Source: an uncultured Clostridia bacterium (GTDB lineage: Bacteria > Bacillota > Clostridia > Christensenellales > Aristaeellaceae). Taken from it: a DNA stretch of 64,000 nt. The stretch is taken from assembly GCA_934647165.1 (NCBI GenBank), contig CAKUFA010000008.1, positions 13,662-77,661 of the forward strand, written 5' to 3'. The translations under genes and the position numbers were made by a program. The notes below the pieces were generated by a model. That model was not told the origin of the DNA. It did not search any database and saw only the letters and a list, made by a program, of their open reading frames with translations. Positions 1 through 8,289 of the stretch are shown piece by piece (the first letter of the stretch is position 1; every line of letters begins with the position of its first letter).

Positions 1-1107
1 TTCCGGTTCCCAATAGCGCTGAAGTACAATGTCGTCCTCCAGTGAATAGTCCAGCACCAGCCCGTGCTTGTGCCGGTCCTCCGGAATGTGGCTCAATCCC
101 ATGGCGTTGCGTGCACGGATGCTGGTCTTGCTAATGTCCTTATCCAGGAAGGTTATTTTGCCGCTCACCATCGGCTCCAGCCCCGTCAAGCCGTAGACAA
201 GCTCTGTCTGCCCGTTGCCGTCAATGCCGGCAAGGCACACAATTTCGCCTTCACGCACCTCGAAGGACACATTCTTCACGGCGTTGTTCCCATGGGAACG
301 GGAAGCCACCGTCATGTTTTCCACCTTGAGGATCACATTGCCCGGCTCACGTTCCTTCTTTTCCACGTGGAAATTCACATTGCGCCCCACCATCATGGCG
401 GACAGCTGTTCCGCCGTGGTGTCCTTGGTGTTCACCGTGCCTACATACTTGCCTTTTCGCAGCACGGTGCAGCGGTCGCTTACCGCCAGGATTTCCGACA
501 GCTTGTGGGAAATGAATAGAATGGATTTGCCCTCTGCTGCCAGATTGCGCATAATCTGCATCAGCTCGTCAATCTCCTGGGGTGTCAGGACAGCGGTGGG
601 CTCGTCAAAAATCAGGATCTCATTGTCCCGGTAGAGCATTTTCAGTATTTCAGTGCGCTGCTGCATGCCCACGGTGATATCCGAAACAAGCGCATCCGGA
701 TCAACCTGCAAACCGTAGCGTTCGCTCAGCTCCAGCACCTTTTTGCGCGCTTCCTTCTTTTGCAGGAACCCCAGCTTGTTGGTGGGTTCCACACCCATGA
801 TGATGTTGTCCAGCACCGTGAAGCACTCCACCAGCTTGAAATGCTGGTGCACCATACCGATGCCCAGGGCGTTTGCATCATTGGGGTTTTTGATGGATAC
901 GACCTTTCCATCCTTCTTAATTACACCCTCCTCCGGCTGATACAGGCCGAAGAGCACGCTCATCAGGGTGGATTTTCCCGCGCCGTTTTCGCCCAGCAGC
1001 GCATGGATTTCCCCACGTCTGAGCTGCAAGGTAATGTTGTCGTTGGCCACGATTCCGGGAAAACGCTTGGTGATTCCCACCATTTCAATGGCAAACTGGT
1101 TGTCCAA
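1..1107 (-). CDS. BMP-family nucleoside/simple-sugar ABC transporter, ATP-binding protein (partial)
   Basis: The left edge of the window cuts off the C-terminus. The protein is a duplicated ATPase that powers import, partnering the substrate-binding protein encoded just upstream. The first domain has Walker A GENGAGKS at residues 39-46, a VGMQQR-type signature and Walker B IFDEPTAVL; the second begins with AGIDGNGQTE, the degenerate P-loop usual for the YufO/RbsA class. I chose the TTG start at 1107 because GGAGGT lies 7 bases before it; the nearby ATG at 1114 is out of frame. The substrate (nucleosides most likely) is inferred from the BMP partner. Confidence 0.9.
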   Translation of the reverse strand, partial: MDNQFAIEMVGITKRFPGIVANDNITLQLRRGEIHALLGENGAGKSTLMSVLFGLYQPEEGVIKKDGKVVSIKNPNDANALGIGMVHQHFKLVECFTVLDNIIMGVEPTNKLGFLQKKEARKKVLELSERYGLQVDPDALVSDITVGMQQRTEILKMLYRDNEILIFDEPTAVLTPQEIDELMQIMRNLAAEGKSILFISHKLSEILAVSDRCTVLRKGKYVGTVNTKDTTAEQLSAMMVGRNVNFHVEKKEREPGNVILKVENMTVASRSHGNNAVKNVSFEVREGEIVCLAGIDGNGQTELVYGLTGLEPMVSGKITFLDKDISKTSIRARNAMGLSHIPEDRHKHGLVLDYSLEDDIVLQRYWEPE

Positions 1108-1175
1108 ATAGCATACCTCCCTGATTCAGCTTTTTCCGCCGGAGCATGCCCGGAGGTGAAAAGCGGCTTTCATCT

Positions 1176-1218
1176 GACAAAAGCCCCCGCTTCCATCCGG
1201 GAAACAGGGGCTTTTGTC
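1176..1218 (-). terminator. intergenic hairpin between BMP gene and its ATPase
   Basis: A perfect 12-bp inverted repeat (GACAAAAGCCCC at 1176-1187, its complement at 1207-1218) ends in CTTTTGTC on the minus strand. It sits between the two transporter genes, so it probably lets some transcripts stop after the abundant binding protein. Confidence 0.6.
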
Positions 1219-1260
1219 AAAAGCCCCGGGGGTGCACCTTACACCCCCGGAGTATGAGGT

Positions 1261-2370
1261 TTACTTCACGTTGCCGTGATATTCCACCGTCACGGCGGTC
1301 ACAGCGGGTTCAGCGTCAATGGCGTTGGACACGGTGATTTCACCATTGAACATGGCCGCAACCATCTTGTTGTAGTCGTCCTTGGTGAAGGAGTCTGCCC
1401 ACTGGGTGGACTCAGGCAGGCCAACGTAGTTCAGGCTTGCATCTTCGCCGGACACCAGACCCAGGGTTTCCACCTTGCCGCCGTAGTTGGCAAAGTTGCC
1501 CTTCAGGGTCTCGGTCAGCAGGGTGTTGACCGTAGCAGCCAGACCCTTCATGGCGCTGGTCACCGTCAGACCCGCGCCGTAGGTGCTGTCGATCAGGCCA
1601 GCCTGATCCACGTCCACACCGATAACCTTCGCGCCTTCCACCTTCACAGCCGCTTCCGCAGCAGAGGTATAAATCGCGCCGCCGCAGGCGAACACAACCT
1701 GCACGCCCAGGGTCTGATACCAGGTGTCCATCACAGCGGTGATGTCGGCGTCGCCATAGAACTGGTTGCCGTAGCCGTATTCGACCTTCACATCGGTCGC
1801 GCCGATTTCCTTGGCAGCCGCATCAGCGCCCTGCACAAAGCCGTAGCCATAGCGCACAACCGCAGGCACCGCCATGCCGCCCAGGAAGCCCAGGTGCTTG
1901 TAGCCCAGCTTCACAGCAGCGTAGCCGGCCATGTAGCCGCACAGCTCTTCCTGATACACAGCGCAGTACACGTTGCTTCCAACTTTCACGCCGTCGCCCA
2001 GGTCACCGGCACTCACGTCCAGCGCGATGAACTTCACATCAGGATACACGTCCTGCACTTCGGCGATGGTCGCGCCGAAAGCGAAGCCGGGCATCACGAT
2101 CACGTTGTAGCCGTCTTCCACAGCCGCGTCCACCTTGGCAACGCGCTCAGCGGTGGAGTCGCCGGTCGGCTTGTAGTAGTTAAACTTGATGCCGTTGGCC
2201 TCGCAGAAGGCTTTGCAGGCTTCGTAGGTCGTCTGGTTGAAGGACTGGTCAGTGATGTCGCCGTAGTCCGTGATCATGGCGACACGGTACTCGGTTTCGT
2301 CTGCCGCGGCAAAGGAAACCGCGCACAGCGCCAAGGACAGGACAAGCAGCAACGAGATGAGCTTCTTCAT
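1261..2370 (-). CDS. BMP family ABC transporter substrate-binding protein
   Basis: Extracellular binding protein of 369 residues from the Bmp/Med/PnrA family, which binds purine nucleosides or related compounds. It starts with a Sec signal peptide (MKKLISLLLVLSLALC, cleavage near FAAA|DE). The mature N-terminus RVAMITDYGDITDQSFNQ is the family hallmark. The ATG at 2370 is preceded by GAGAGGAG, and the longer upstream reading frame lacks a site. It is first in an operon with the ATPase at 1-1107; the permeases would lie outside the window. No lipobox is convincing, so membrane anchoring is uncertain. Confidence 0.92.
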   Translation of the reverse strand: MKKLISLLLVLSLALCAVSFAAADETEYRVAMITDYGDITDQSFNQTTYEACKAFCEANGIKFNYYKPTGDSTAERVAKVDAAVEDGYNVIVMPGFAFGATIAEVQDVYPDVKFIALDVSAGDLGDGVKVGSNVYCAVYQEELCGYMAGYAAVKLGYKHLGFLGGMAVPAVVRYGYGFVQGADAAAKEIGATDVKVEYGYGNQFYGDADITAVMDTWYQTLGVQVVFACGGAIYTSAAEAAVKVEGAKVIGVDVDQAGLIDSTYGAGLTVTSAMKGLAATVNTLLTETLKGNFANYGGKVETLGLVSGEDASLNYVGLPESTQWADSFTKDDYNKMVAAMFNGEITVSNAIDAEPAVTAVTVEYHGNVK

Positions 2371-2418
2371 GGTTATGTTCTCCTCTCTTTTCATGAGCAT
2401 GTCCGATGCTCTGCCCAT

Positions 2419-2447
2419 ATTATAGCAGTGATTTTCCCATTTGAAAA
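2419..2447 (-). promoter_or_regulatory. promoter of the BMP transporter operon
   Basis: On the minus strand TTTTCA (2447-2442), a 17-bp spacer and TATAAT (2424-2419) lie 49 bases before the start codon. The -10 is perfect and the -35 is weak. Confidence 0.6.
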
Positions 2448-2497
2448 GAGTCAATCCGGGAAAAATGTGTGTCTTTTTGCCCAAATGGAACAAATTT

Positions 2498-2509
2498 CCG
2501 AACGTTCGG
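2498..2509. promoter_or_regulatory. PurBox-like palindrome upstream of BMP operon
   Basis: CCGAACGTTCGG is a perfect 12-bp palindrome about 50 bp upstream of the -35. Each half contains CCGAAC, the core of the PurR box known from Bacillus and Lactococcus, preceded on the plus strand by AAATTT. A purine control site would suit a nucleoside importer, but the assignment is inference. Confidence 0.35.
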
Positions 2510-2523
2510 CCCTTTCGCGGTTC

Positions 2524-3402
2524 TCAGTCCTCTGCCGACAGCTTGGAAAAGCCTTCACCCAGCGCCTCGTGCGCATCGGTGATAAACATGAAGGCATGCT
2601 CGTCCGCCTCGTGGACAATTTCTTTCACCCGGGAAATCTCCTGTCGGCTCATCACGCACATCACCACTGGGCGTTCCGTCTTGGAATAGCCGCCTCGCGC
2701 CATCAGCTGGGTTACCCCCCGTTCCATGTCCTGCATAATGCGGTCGGATACCTTCTCCCACTCAGGCGTGATGATAAAACACGCCTTGTTGGAGGATAGC
2801 CCGGCCATCACCACGTCAATCACTTTGCCGGATATGTAAATGCAGATCAGCGCATACAAGCCTTCCGTGGAGCCCATCACAATCCCTGCCGCAATCACCA
2901 CGCAGCAGTCAATGAGAAACAGAAACATACCCACGCTGAGGAAAGGCATTTTCCGGTGTACTATGCGCGCCACCATATCCGTGCCGCCAGTGGTCGCTCC
3001 GCCGCGGAGGATCAGCCCCAACCCGATGCCCAGCAGCACCCCGCCAAACAGCGTGCCCAGCAAGGGGTCGGTTGTCATGGGCTGAAACTGCATCAGGTCA
3101 ATGGAAAGCGAGAAGCACACCGTGGCAAACAGCGAGCGGATGACAAACACCCGTCCCATGGCTTTGAAACCAATGAGAAACAGCGGTATGTTCATCAGCA
3201 TGCTGCTCAGACCCACCGGCCATCCCGCCACATAGTTGAAAATGGTGCCCACACCGGTCAGGCCGCCGGGCGCGATGTTATTAGGCACCAGAAACAGCGG
3301 GTAGGCAGCGCCGCCCACCATGCATCCAAGCACAATCTGCACATAGGCAGCGAGGATTTCTCCCCGCCGCCCGTCAAGTCCAAGCTTCTTTTTCAGCTCC
3401 AC
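2524..3402 (-). CDS. YitT family membrane protein (DUF161 + DUF2179)
   Basis: Integral membrane protein of 292 residues. Five to six hydrophobic segments occupy roughly residues 15-200 (AAYVQIVLGCMVGGAAYPLF, GGVLLGIGLGLILRGGATTGG), followed by a C-terminal soluble DUF2179 domain (about 215-292). The glycine-rich GGATTGGTDMVARI segment is typical. The GTG at 3402 has GGAGAAGG 4 bases upstream; an earlier start would run into mazF. The family's function is unknown. It lies 31 bp downstream of mazF and is probably co-transcribed. Confidence 0.85.
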   Translation of the reverse strand: MELKKKLGLDGRRGEILAAYVQIVLGCMVGGAAYPLFLVPNNIAPGGLTGVGTIFNYVAGWPVGLSSMLMNIPLFLIGFKAMGRVFVIRSLFATVCFSLSIDLMQFQPMTTDPLLGTLFGGVLLGIGLGLILRGGATTGGTDMVARIVHRKMPFLSVGMFLFLIDCCVVIAAGIVMGSTEGLYALICIYISGKVIDVVMAGLSSNKACFIITPEWEKVSDRIMQDMERGVTQLMARGGYSKTERPVVMCVMSRQEISRVKEIVHEADEHAFMFITDAHEALGEGFSKLSAED

Positions 3403-3433
3403 GTATCCTTCTCCTCCGCATTTTTGCCGTGCT

Positions 3434-3781
3434 TCATACGCCGCCCGCTGTTCCCAGGGACAGCCCAAGCGCCGTGTCCACCATGCGCATCGTTTGAGGC
3501 GGCACCGTTCCCAAATAGCGTGTCAGGCGTGTTTTTTCCAGTGTTCGCACCTGCTCCAGCAGCGCCATTGAGTCCTGCTTCAAGCCGCATTCCCCGGCTT
3601 TAAGCGCCACATGGGTGGGCATGCCCGGTTTCTTGACCCTCGTGGTAATGGCCGCCACAATCACCGTTGGGCTATAACGGTTGCCCACGTCATTTTGCAC
3701 AATCAGCACCGGCCGCGTGCCACCCTGCTCTGACCCGATCACCGGATCAAGGGTCGCGCGATAAATTTCGCCTCGTTTCAT
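3434..3781 (-). CDS. mazF: type II toxin MazF/PemK (NdoA-like endoribonuclease)
   Basis: A 115-residue mRNA interferase closely resembling Bacillus NdoA: MKRGEIYRATLDPVIGSEQG, RPVLIVQNDVGNRYSPTVIV, and the PTHV and LLEQVRT segments are all in order. The R-G-x-I-Y start and the GSEQGGxRPVLI loop carry the catalytic and substrate residues of the family. GGAG lies 9 bases before ATG 3781. No MazE-like antitoxin frame exists upstream on this strand; the next gene is divergent spoIIGA. The partner may be elsewhere in the genome. Confidence 0.9.
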   Translation of the reverse strand: MKRGEIYRATLDPVIGSEQGGTRPVLIVQNDVGNRYSPTVIVAAITTRVKKPGMPTHVALKAGECGLKQDSMALLEQVRTLEKTRLTRYLGTVPPQTMRMVDTALGLSLGTAGGV

Positions 3782-3961
3782 CTTGTCACACTCCATCCGC
3801 ATTTGTCAACCCCGCAAGGAGGATTTTTTTGCCCGCGTGGGTACGGCGCCAGGCCGCCCCTCTCCATCAGGATATGTCGGGCGCTTCCAAAACGTGGCGT
3901 TCCGCTTTTCCGTCAGGCCGGCGTACCGTTTCGCCAGTCTTCCCCCTTTTTTGCGCCCTTC

Positions 3962-3995
3962 TTCGACGGTGCGTCTCCCCCGGCCTGTCTATACT
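3962..3995 (+). promoter_or_regulatory. possible spoIIG-type promoter with 22-bp spacer
   Basis: TTCGAC (3962-3967) and TATACT (3990-3995) are separated by 22 bp, ahead of spoIIGA. The Bacillus spoIIG promoter is known for a sigma-A -10 with an abnormal 22-bp spacing, bridged by Spo0A. No canonical Spo0A box is seen, so this is tentative. Confidence 0.3.
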
Positions 3996-4030
3996 TCATG
4001 CTATCAGCACACGCAAAAAGAGGGATGAAC

Positions 4031-4780
4031 ATGGTTTGCACCAGTGGATGGCTTTTCCTTTTCCAGCAGCTGCTGGGCAGCCTGCTGCTGCTGGCTGCAT
4101 TGGGGCGGCGGATGCGTCAGGTGCGGCGCGTCGGAAGCCTGGCGGCAGCCGCATCGTTCGATGCGGCGCTTTCGCTCCTTTGCGTTCTGCGTACTCCCGG
4201 CCTGTTTCGCCTGTTCGCCTGTCTCTTTGCCGCCGTTTCACCCCTGCTGGCCTTTCCCGGCATGCCGCGGGCGCTCCGCCCCGGTGCTGCCGGCATAGCG
4301 TTGCTTCTATCCCCTGCCGCTTCCGGATTATGCAGGTTGTTCCACGGCCTGGGTTTTCCGCCGGGTGTTGCTGCTCTGTCGCCCCTGCTGCTTCCCGGGT
4401 TGCTGCTGCTTCCCGGCCGGGCTGCGCAGGCAGAATGCGCCGTGCTCACCATCCGTTGCGGATGCACGCGCTGCACCATCGCCGCCATGGTGGACAGCGG
4501 CAACCTGGCCCGTGATCCGCTGCTTCAGCTGCCTGTGATTGTCTGCACACGCAATGCGCTTGCTCCCCTTGCCCACGCATGCGCCGTTCCTGTGCGCATG
4601 CTTCCTGTGCGCACCGTTGCCGGCATGGGACTGATGCCTATCTTCCGCGCAGACGAAGTTTTGCTGGATGGCCGCCCTGTGCGGGCGCTGCTTGGGATTG
4701 CGCCCGGCAATGTCTCCGACTGTCCCGCGCTGGTGCCCGCCTGCCTTGCACATCCTTCTCATTCGGACAAAGGAGGCTGA
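4031..4780 (+). CDS. spoIIGA: sporulation sigma-E processing peptidase SpoIIGA
   Basis: Membrane-embedded aspartic protease that removes the pro-peptide of sigma-E during sporulation. The N-terminal 120-140 residues are a string of leucine/alanine-rich membrane helices. The soluble domain carries AAMVDSGNLARDPLLQLPV, matching the D-[ST]-G-N catalytic motif of the family. The length, 249 residues, is somewhat short compared with about 300 in Bacillus. Start 4031 fits AAAGAGGG at 6-base spacing; ATG 4025 is too close to that site. The stop is 4 bases before sigE, so the two are translationally coupled. Confidence 0.82.
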   Translation: MVCTSGWLFLFQQLLGSLLLLAALGRRMRQVRRVGSLAAAASFDAALSLLCVLRTPGLFRLFACLFAAVSPLLAFPGMPRALRPGAAGIALLLSPAASGLCRLFHGLGFPPGVAALSPLLLPGLLLLPGRAAQAECAVLTIRCGCTRCTIAAMVDSGNLARDPLLQLPVIVCTRNALAPLAHACAVPVRMLPVRTVAGMGLMPIFRADEVLLDGRPVRALLGIAPGNVSDCPALVPACLAHPSHSDKGG

Positions 4781-4784
4781 TTTC

Positions 4785-5513
4785 ATGCTGCAGCATTTTT
4801 CCATCAAATGGTACACGCTTGCGCGAGCCCATCTTCTTTTAGCTTTTCGCAAGCTTCAGGTGCAGGAAATTCATTACATCGGTGGTCCCGATCCCTTACC
4901 GCCGCCGCTCACGCCTGAAGAGGAGGCTACGCTGCTCCTCCGCCTACGGCACAACGACGAAGCCGTTCGCGCAACGCTTATCGAGCGGAATCTGCGTCTG
5001 GTCGTGTTCATCGCCCGAAAGTTTGAAAACACCGGCGTCCAGCTGGAGGATCTCATTTCCATCGGCGCCATCGGGCTCATCAAGGCCGTCAACACCTTTG
5101 ACCCGGAAAAGAAAATCAAGCTTGCCACCTATGCCAGCCGGTGCATTGAAAATGAGGTATTGATGTTTCTGCGCCGTTTCAGTCGCACCCGGCTGGAAGT
5201 TTCGCTGGATGAGCCGCTGAAAACCGACTGGGACGGCAACGAGCTGCTGCTCTCCGATGTGCTCGGCACGGATGCGGACACCGTATCCCGCGCCATGGAG
5301 GAAAAAGCAGACCGGCAGATGCTTTTTGCCGCGCTGCGTCAGCTGCCCGCAAGGGATCAGCAAATCATGCGGATGCGCTTTGGACTTGGCGGCAGGCGCG
5401 CCATGACGCAAAAGGAGGCCGCCGATGTTCTTGGCATTAGCCAGAGCTACATCTCCCGTCTGGAAAAGCGGATTCTGCGCCGGCTGCACGGTGAGCTGGC
5501 CAGGCAGGCATAA
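4785..5513 (+). CDS. sigE: RNA polymerase sporulation sigma factor SigE (pro-sigma-E)
   Basis: Mother-cell sigma factor of 242 residues made as an inactive precursor. The amphipathic pro-region covers about residues 1-28 and ends near HYIGG, as in Bacillus. Sigma region 2 (IERNLRLVVFIARKFENTG, LISIGAIGLIKAVNTFDP, LATYASRCIENEVLMFLRR) and the region 4 helix-turn-helix (TQKEAADVLGISQSYISRLE) are textbook. AGGAGG lies 8 bases before ATG 4785, inside the end of spoIIGA. Its processing partners SpoIIGA (adjacent) and SpoIIR (41120) are both in the window. Confidence 0.97.
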   Translation: MLQHFSIKWYTLARAHLLLAFRKLQVQEIHYIGGPDPLPPPLTPEEEATLLLRLRHNDEAVRATLIERNLRLVVFIARKFENTGVQLEDLISIGAIGLIKAVNTFDPEKKIKLATYASRCIENEVLMFLRRFSRTRLEVSLDEPLKTDWDGNELLLSDVLGTDADTVSRAMEEKADRQMLFAALRQLPARDQQIMRMRFGLGGRRAMTQKEAADVLGISQSYISRLEKRILRRLHGELARQA

Positions 5514-5601
5514 AGGTTAACGGCGTGCAGTGTTACAAAGAGTGCCTGGCTCAGGAGAACCGTTTGCGCGGAATGATTAACTGATCGGAAATATCCGTTT
5601 G

Positions 5602-6001
5602 GGGGCTCCTTGGCTTATTGGATGAGCTCTTCGCCTTCGGCGAATCTCGCTTGCAGGTTCCTGGGCTTTTCCAAGGCTCACAAGGGCGCCGCCCTTGACC
5701 CGCGAAGGGACTTCATCCCTTTCGAAACCCATTTGGGGATCCTTGGCTTATTGGATGAGCTCTTCGCCTTCGGCGAAAATCGCTTGCGGGAGTCCTGGGC
5801 TTTGCCCAGGCCTACGAGGGCGCTGCCCTCGACCCGCGAAGGGACTTCGTCCCTTTCGAAACCCATTCGAGGGCTCCTTGGCTTATTGGATGAGCTCTTC
5901 GCCTTCGGCGAAAATCGCTTGCGGGGTTTCTGGGCTTTGCCCAGACCTACGAGGGCGCTGCCCTCGATCCGCGAAGGGACTTCGTCCCTTTCGAAACCCG
6001 T
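5602..6001 (+). repeat. multi-hairpin repeat array A (three tandem units)
   Basis: Three direct units of about 133 bp lie at 5602-5734, 5735-5867 and 5869-6001. Each has a CTTGGCTTATTGGATGAGCT lead and four short stem-loops in order: TTCGCCTTCGGCGAA, CTGGGCTTTGCCCAG, GAGGGCGCTGCCCTC and GAAGGGACTTCGTCCCTTTC, ending CGAAACCC. Unit 1 is the most diverged. The array fills the convergent gap between sigE and the P-type ATPase. Reading frames exist on both strands but look like by-products of the repeat. The 88 bases 5514-5601 hold nothing recognisable. Confidence 0.93.
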
Positions 6002-6012
6002 TCGGGCAACGC

Positions 6013-6043
6013 AAAACCCCGGAGGTATTTTTCCCCGGGGTTT
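6013..6043 (-). terminator. terminator of the P-type ATPase gene
   Basis: AAACCCCGG (6014-6022) pairs with CCGGGGTTT (6035-6043), 18 bases beyond the stop codon, followed on the minus strand by TTTTG. It may also stop transcription coming from sigE. Confidence 0.7.
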
Positions 6044-6060
6044 CGTTCCATATTCTTTTT

Positions 6061-8244
6061 TTACTTGACCCGCATGGCCCTTGTTGCGTTCAAAATAGCC
6101 AGCACGCACACGCCCACATCCGCGAACACAGCCGCCCACATGTTGGCAATACCCAAGGCGCCAAGCAGCAGCACCAATGCTTTCACCACCAGTGCAAACA
6201 CAATGTTCTGCCGTGCAATCTTTACCGTCTCGCGGGAAATCCGCATGCCCAGCGCCAGCTTTTGCGGATCATCGTCCATCAGCACCACATCCGCTGCCTC
6301 AATCGCCGCATCGGAGCCCAGCGCACCCATAGCAATGCCCAGATCGGCACGTGCAAGCACTGGCGCGTCATTGATGCCGTCACCCACAAAGGCCAGCGTA
6401 CCCTGCGCACTATCAAGCAGTTTTTCCACCCAGCTTACCTTATCCTGCGGCAGTAGTTCCGCGTACACTTCCGTCAATCCAAGCTTTGCGGCAATATCCT
6501 CGCCCACATCCTTTCGGTCGCCGGTAAGCATCACCAGTCTGCGCACACCCATGGCCTTCAAATCCTTCATGGCCGGGGCAGAGGTTTCCTTCACCACGTC
6601 GGAGATGACAATGTGTCCCATATACACGCCGTCCTGCGCCACATGAACGATGGTGCCATGGTGGTGGCAGGGCTTCCACTGCACGCTGATCTGCTCCATT
6701 AGCTTATCATTACCCGCATAGACGCTGTGGCCATCCACCGTGGCCTTCACACCGTGACCGGCGACCTCTTCCACATCACTGACGCGGTTGCTGTCCAGTG
6801 CGCGGTTCCACGCTGCCTTCAGGGACTTGGAAATAGGATGATCGGAATACTGCTCCGCCAACGCCGCCATTTCCAGCAGCGTATCCGGGCTTACCTTTTC
6901 CGGATGGATTGCCGTCACAGTGAACACGCCCTTTGTCAGCGTACCCGTTTTGTCAAACACAACCGTGTCCAGCTTCGCCAGGTTTTCCATATAGTTGGCG
7001 CCCTTGACCAGAATACCCTTGCTGGATGCGCCGCCAATGCCGCTGAAGAATGTCAGCGGTACGGAAATGACCAGCGCGCACGGGCAGGAGATAACCAGGA
7101 ACGTCAGCGCACGGTGCAGCCATTCGACCCATTGTCCCACAAACAGCGGCGGCACAACCGCCAGCAGCAGCGCCGCGCCGCACACGGCCGGGGTATAGAT
7201 GCGTGCAAACCGGGTGATAAACCGCTCGGTTTTCGCCTTGTTTTCACCGGAGGACTCCACCAAATCCAGAATGCGGCTCACCGCGGACTCGCCGTAGCTG
7301 CTGGTCACGCGCACTGTCAGCAAGCCGGACAGATTCACACAACCGCTGATGACACGATCGCCCTCGGCCACGTCCCGCGGCAGGGATTCGCCTGTGAGCG
7401 CCGTGGTATTCAGGCTGCTTGTACCCTTCACCACCACGCCGTCCAGCGGCACGCGTTCGCCCGGGCGAATGCTGATGATGTCCCCAACGTTCACCTCATC
7501 CGGGGCAACCTTCTCTTCTTTGCCATCGCGCACCACCATGGCAAACTCTGGACGGATATCCATCAGGGAAGCAATGGATGCACGGCTCTTGTCCACCGCA
7601 CGATCCTGGAACCATTCGCCCACCTGATAGAAGGCCATCACGGCCACACCCTCGGCAAAATCCCCGATGCACATGGCGCCGATGGAAGCAACCGCCATCA
7701 GGAAGTTTTCATCGAAAATCTGCCCGTGAGAAATGTTGCGTACTGCGCGCAGCACCACGTCATAGCCAACCACCGCATAGCCAATCAGATACAGCACCGT
7801 GCTGAGCCAGCCCTGCGTCAGCTTTCCGGCAGCAATCATGGCAATGCCGATAGCCGCCCGGATGAGCAGCACTTTTCCTTCCTGTTCTTCCACATCTTCT
7901 TCCTCCACGTGCTTGTGCACATGGTGATGCTTGTGGTCGCTCACTCCGCAGTGGCCGCAACCGCAGCAGTCGTCCGCTCCATCGTGATGATGCGCATGCA
8001 TTTCTTCAGCCTTTGCAGCGCTTCCGTCCGTGACAATCCGGCAATCCGGTTCAATGCGCTTGCCGCACTCAATCACCTTGGACAGCACATCGTCATACAC
8101 ATCGTCCGCCGCTTCCAGCGTCATGGTCTTGTGGAAAAAGTCCACTCGTACCTTCTCCACCCCAGGGATTTTCGCCATGGCGTCTTCCATTTTGGCGGCA
8201 CAGTTGGCACAGTCCAAATCTTCTAAGGGCCAGGATTTCTTCAT
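6061..8244 (-). CDS. heavy-metal P1B-type ATPase (ZntA/CadA-like Zn/Cd/Pb exporter)
   Basis: A 727-residue inner-membrane pump that uses ATP to expel soft divalent metals. Order of domains: an N-terminal HMA domain with CANC at 12-15; a His/Cys-rich metal-binding stretch at 82-113; TGES actuator motif at 284-287; the ion-site CPC at 387-389 inside SCPCALVISVPL; phosphorylation motif DKTGT at 431-435; then GDGINDAPVLA. CPC followed by a ZntA-like C-terminal helix favours Zn/Cd/Pb over Cu. AAGGAGG is 9 bases before ATG 8244. Expression is probably metal-induced through the adjoining operator. Confidence 0.95.
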   Translation of the reverse strand: MKKSWPLEDLDCANCAAKMEDAMAKIPGVEKVRVDFFHKTMTLEAADDVYDDVLSKVIECGKRIEPDCRIVTDGSAAKAEEMHAHHHDGADDCCGCGHCGVSDHKHHHVHKHVEEEDVEEQEGKVLLIRAAIGIAMIAAGKLTQGWLSTVLYLIGYAVVGYDVVLRAVRNISHGQIFDENFLMAVASIGAMCIGDFAEGVAVMAFYQVGEWFQDRAVDKSRASIASLMDIRPEFAMVVRDGKEEKVAPDEVNVGDIISIRPGERVPLDGVVVKGTSSLNTTALTGESLPRDVAEGDRVISGCVNLSGLLTVRVTSSYGESAVSRILDLVESSGENKAKTERFITRFARIYTPAVCGAALLLAVVPPLFVGQWVEWLHRALTFLVISCPCALVISVPLTFFSGIGGASSKGILVKGANYMENLAKLDTVVFDKTGTLTKGVFTVTAIHPEKVSPDTLLEMAALAEQYSDHPISKSLKAAWNRALDSNRVSDVEEVAGHGVKATVDGHSVYAGNDKLMEQISVQWKPCHHHGTIVHVAQDGVYMGHIVISDVVKETSAPAMKDLKAMGVRRLVMLTGDRKDVGEDIAAKLGLTEVYAELLPQDKVSWVEKLLDSAQGTLAFVGDGINDAPVLARADLGIAMGALGSDAAIEAADVVLMDDDPQKLALGMRISRETVKIARQNIVFALVVKALVLLLGALGIANMWAAVFADVGVCVLAILNATRAMRVK

Positions 8245-8261
8245 GAGATCCAACCTCCTTG

Positions 8262-8289
8262 AAAACATTTGAGCATTTGTTCATTTGTT
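8262..8289 (-). promoter_or_regulatory. probable ArsR/SmtB-family operator of the metal pump
   Basis: On the minus strand ACAAATGAACAAATGCTCAA matches the TGAACA-n-TTCA style of CadC/CzrA/SmtB operators. It lies just downstream of the -10, where a bound repressor would block initiation. No arsR-like gene is in the window. Confidence 0.6.

Noticed and set aside
3803..4030. Longer spoIIGA reading frame starting at 3803
   Set aside because: The extension has no ribosome site, would cover the promoter region, and its sequence is unlike the hydrophobic SpoIIGA start.
5610..6139. Open frames of about 150 residues on both strands across repeat array A (similar ones in arrays B-E)
   Set aside because: They follow the tandem repeat period, have no ribosome site, and the same peptide recurs in every array; they are by-products of the hairpin repeats.
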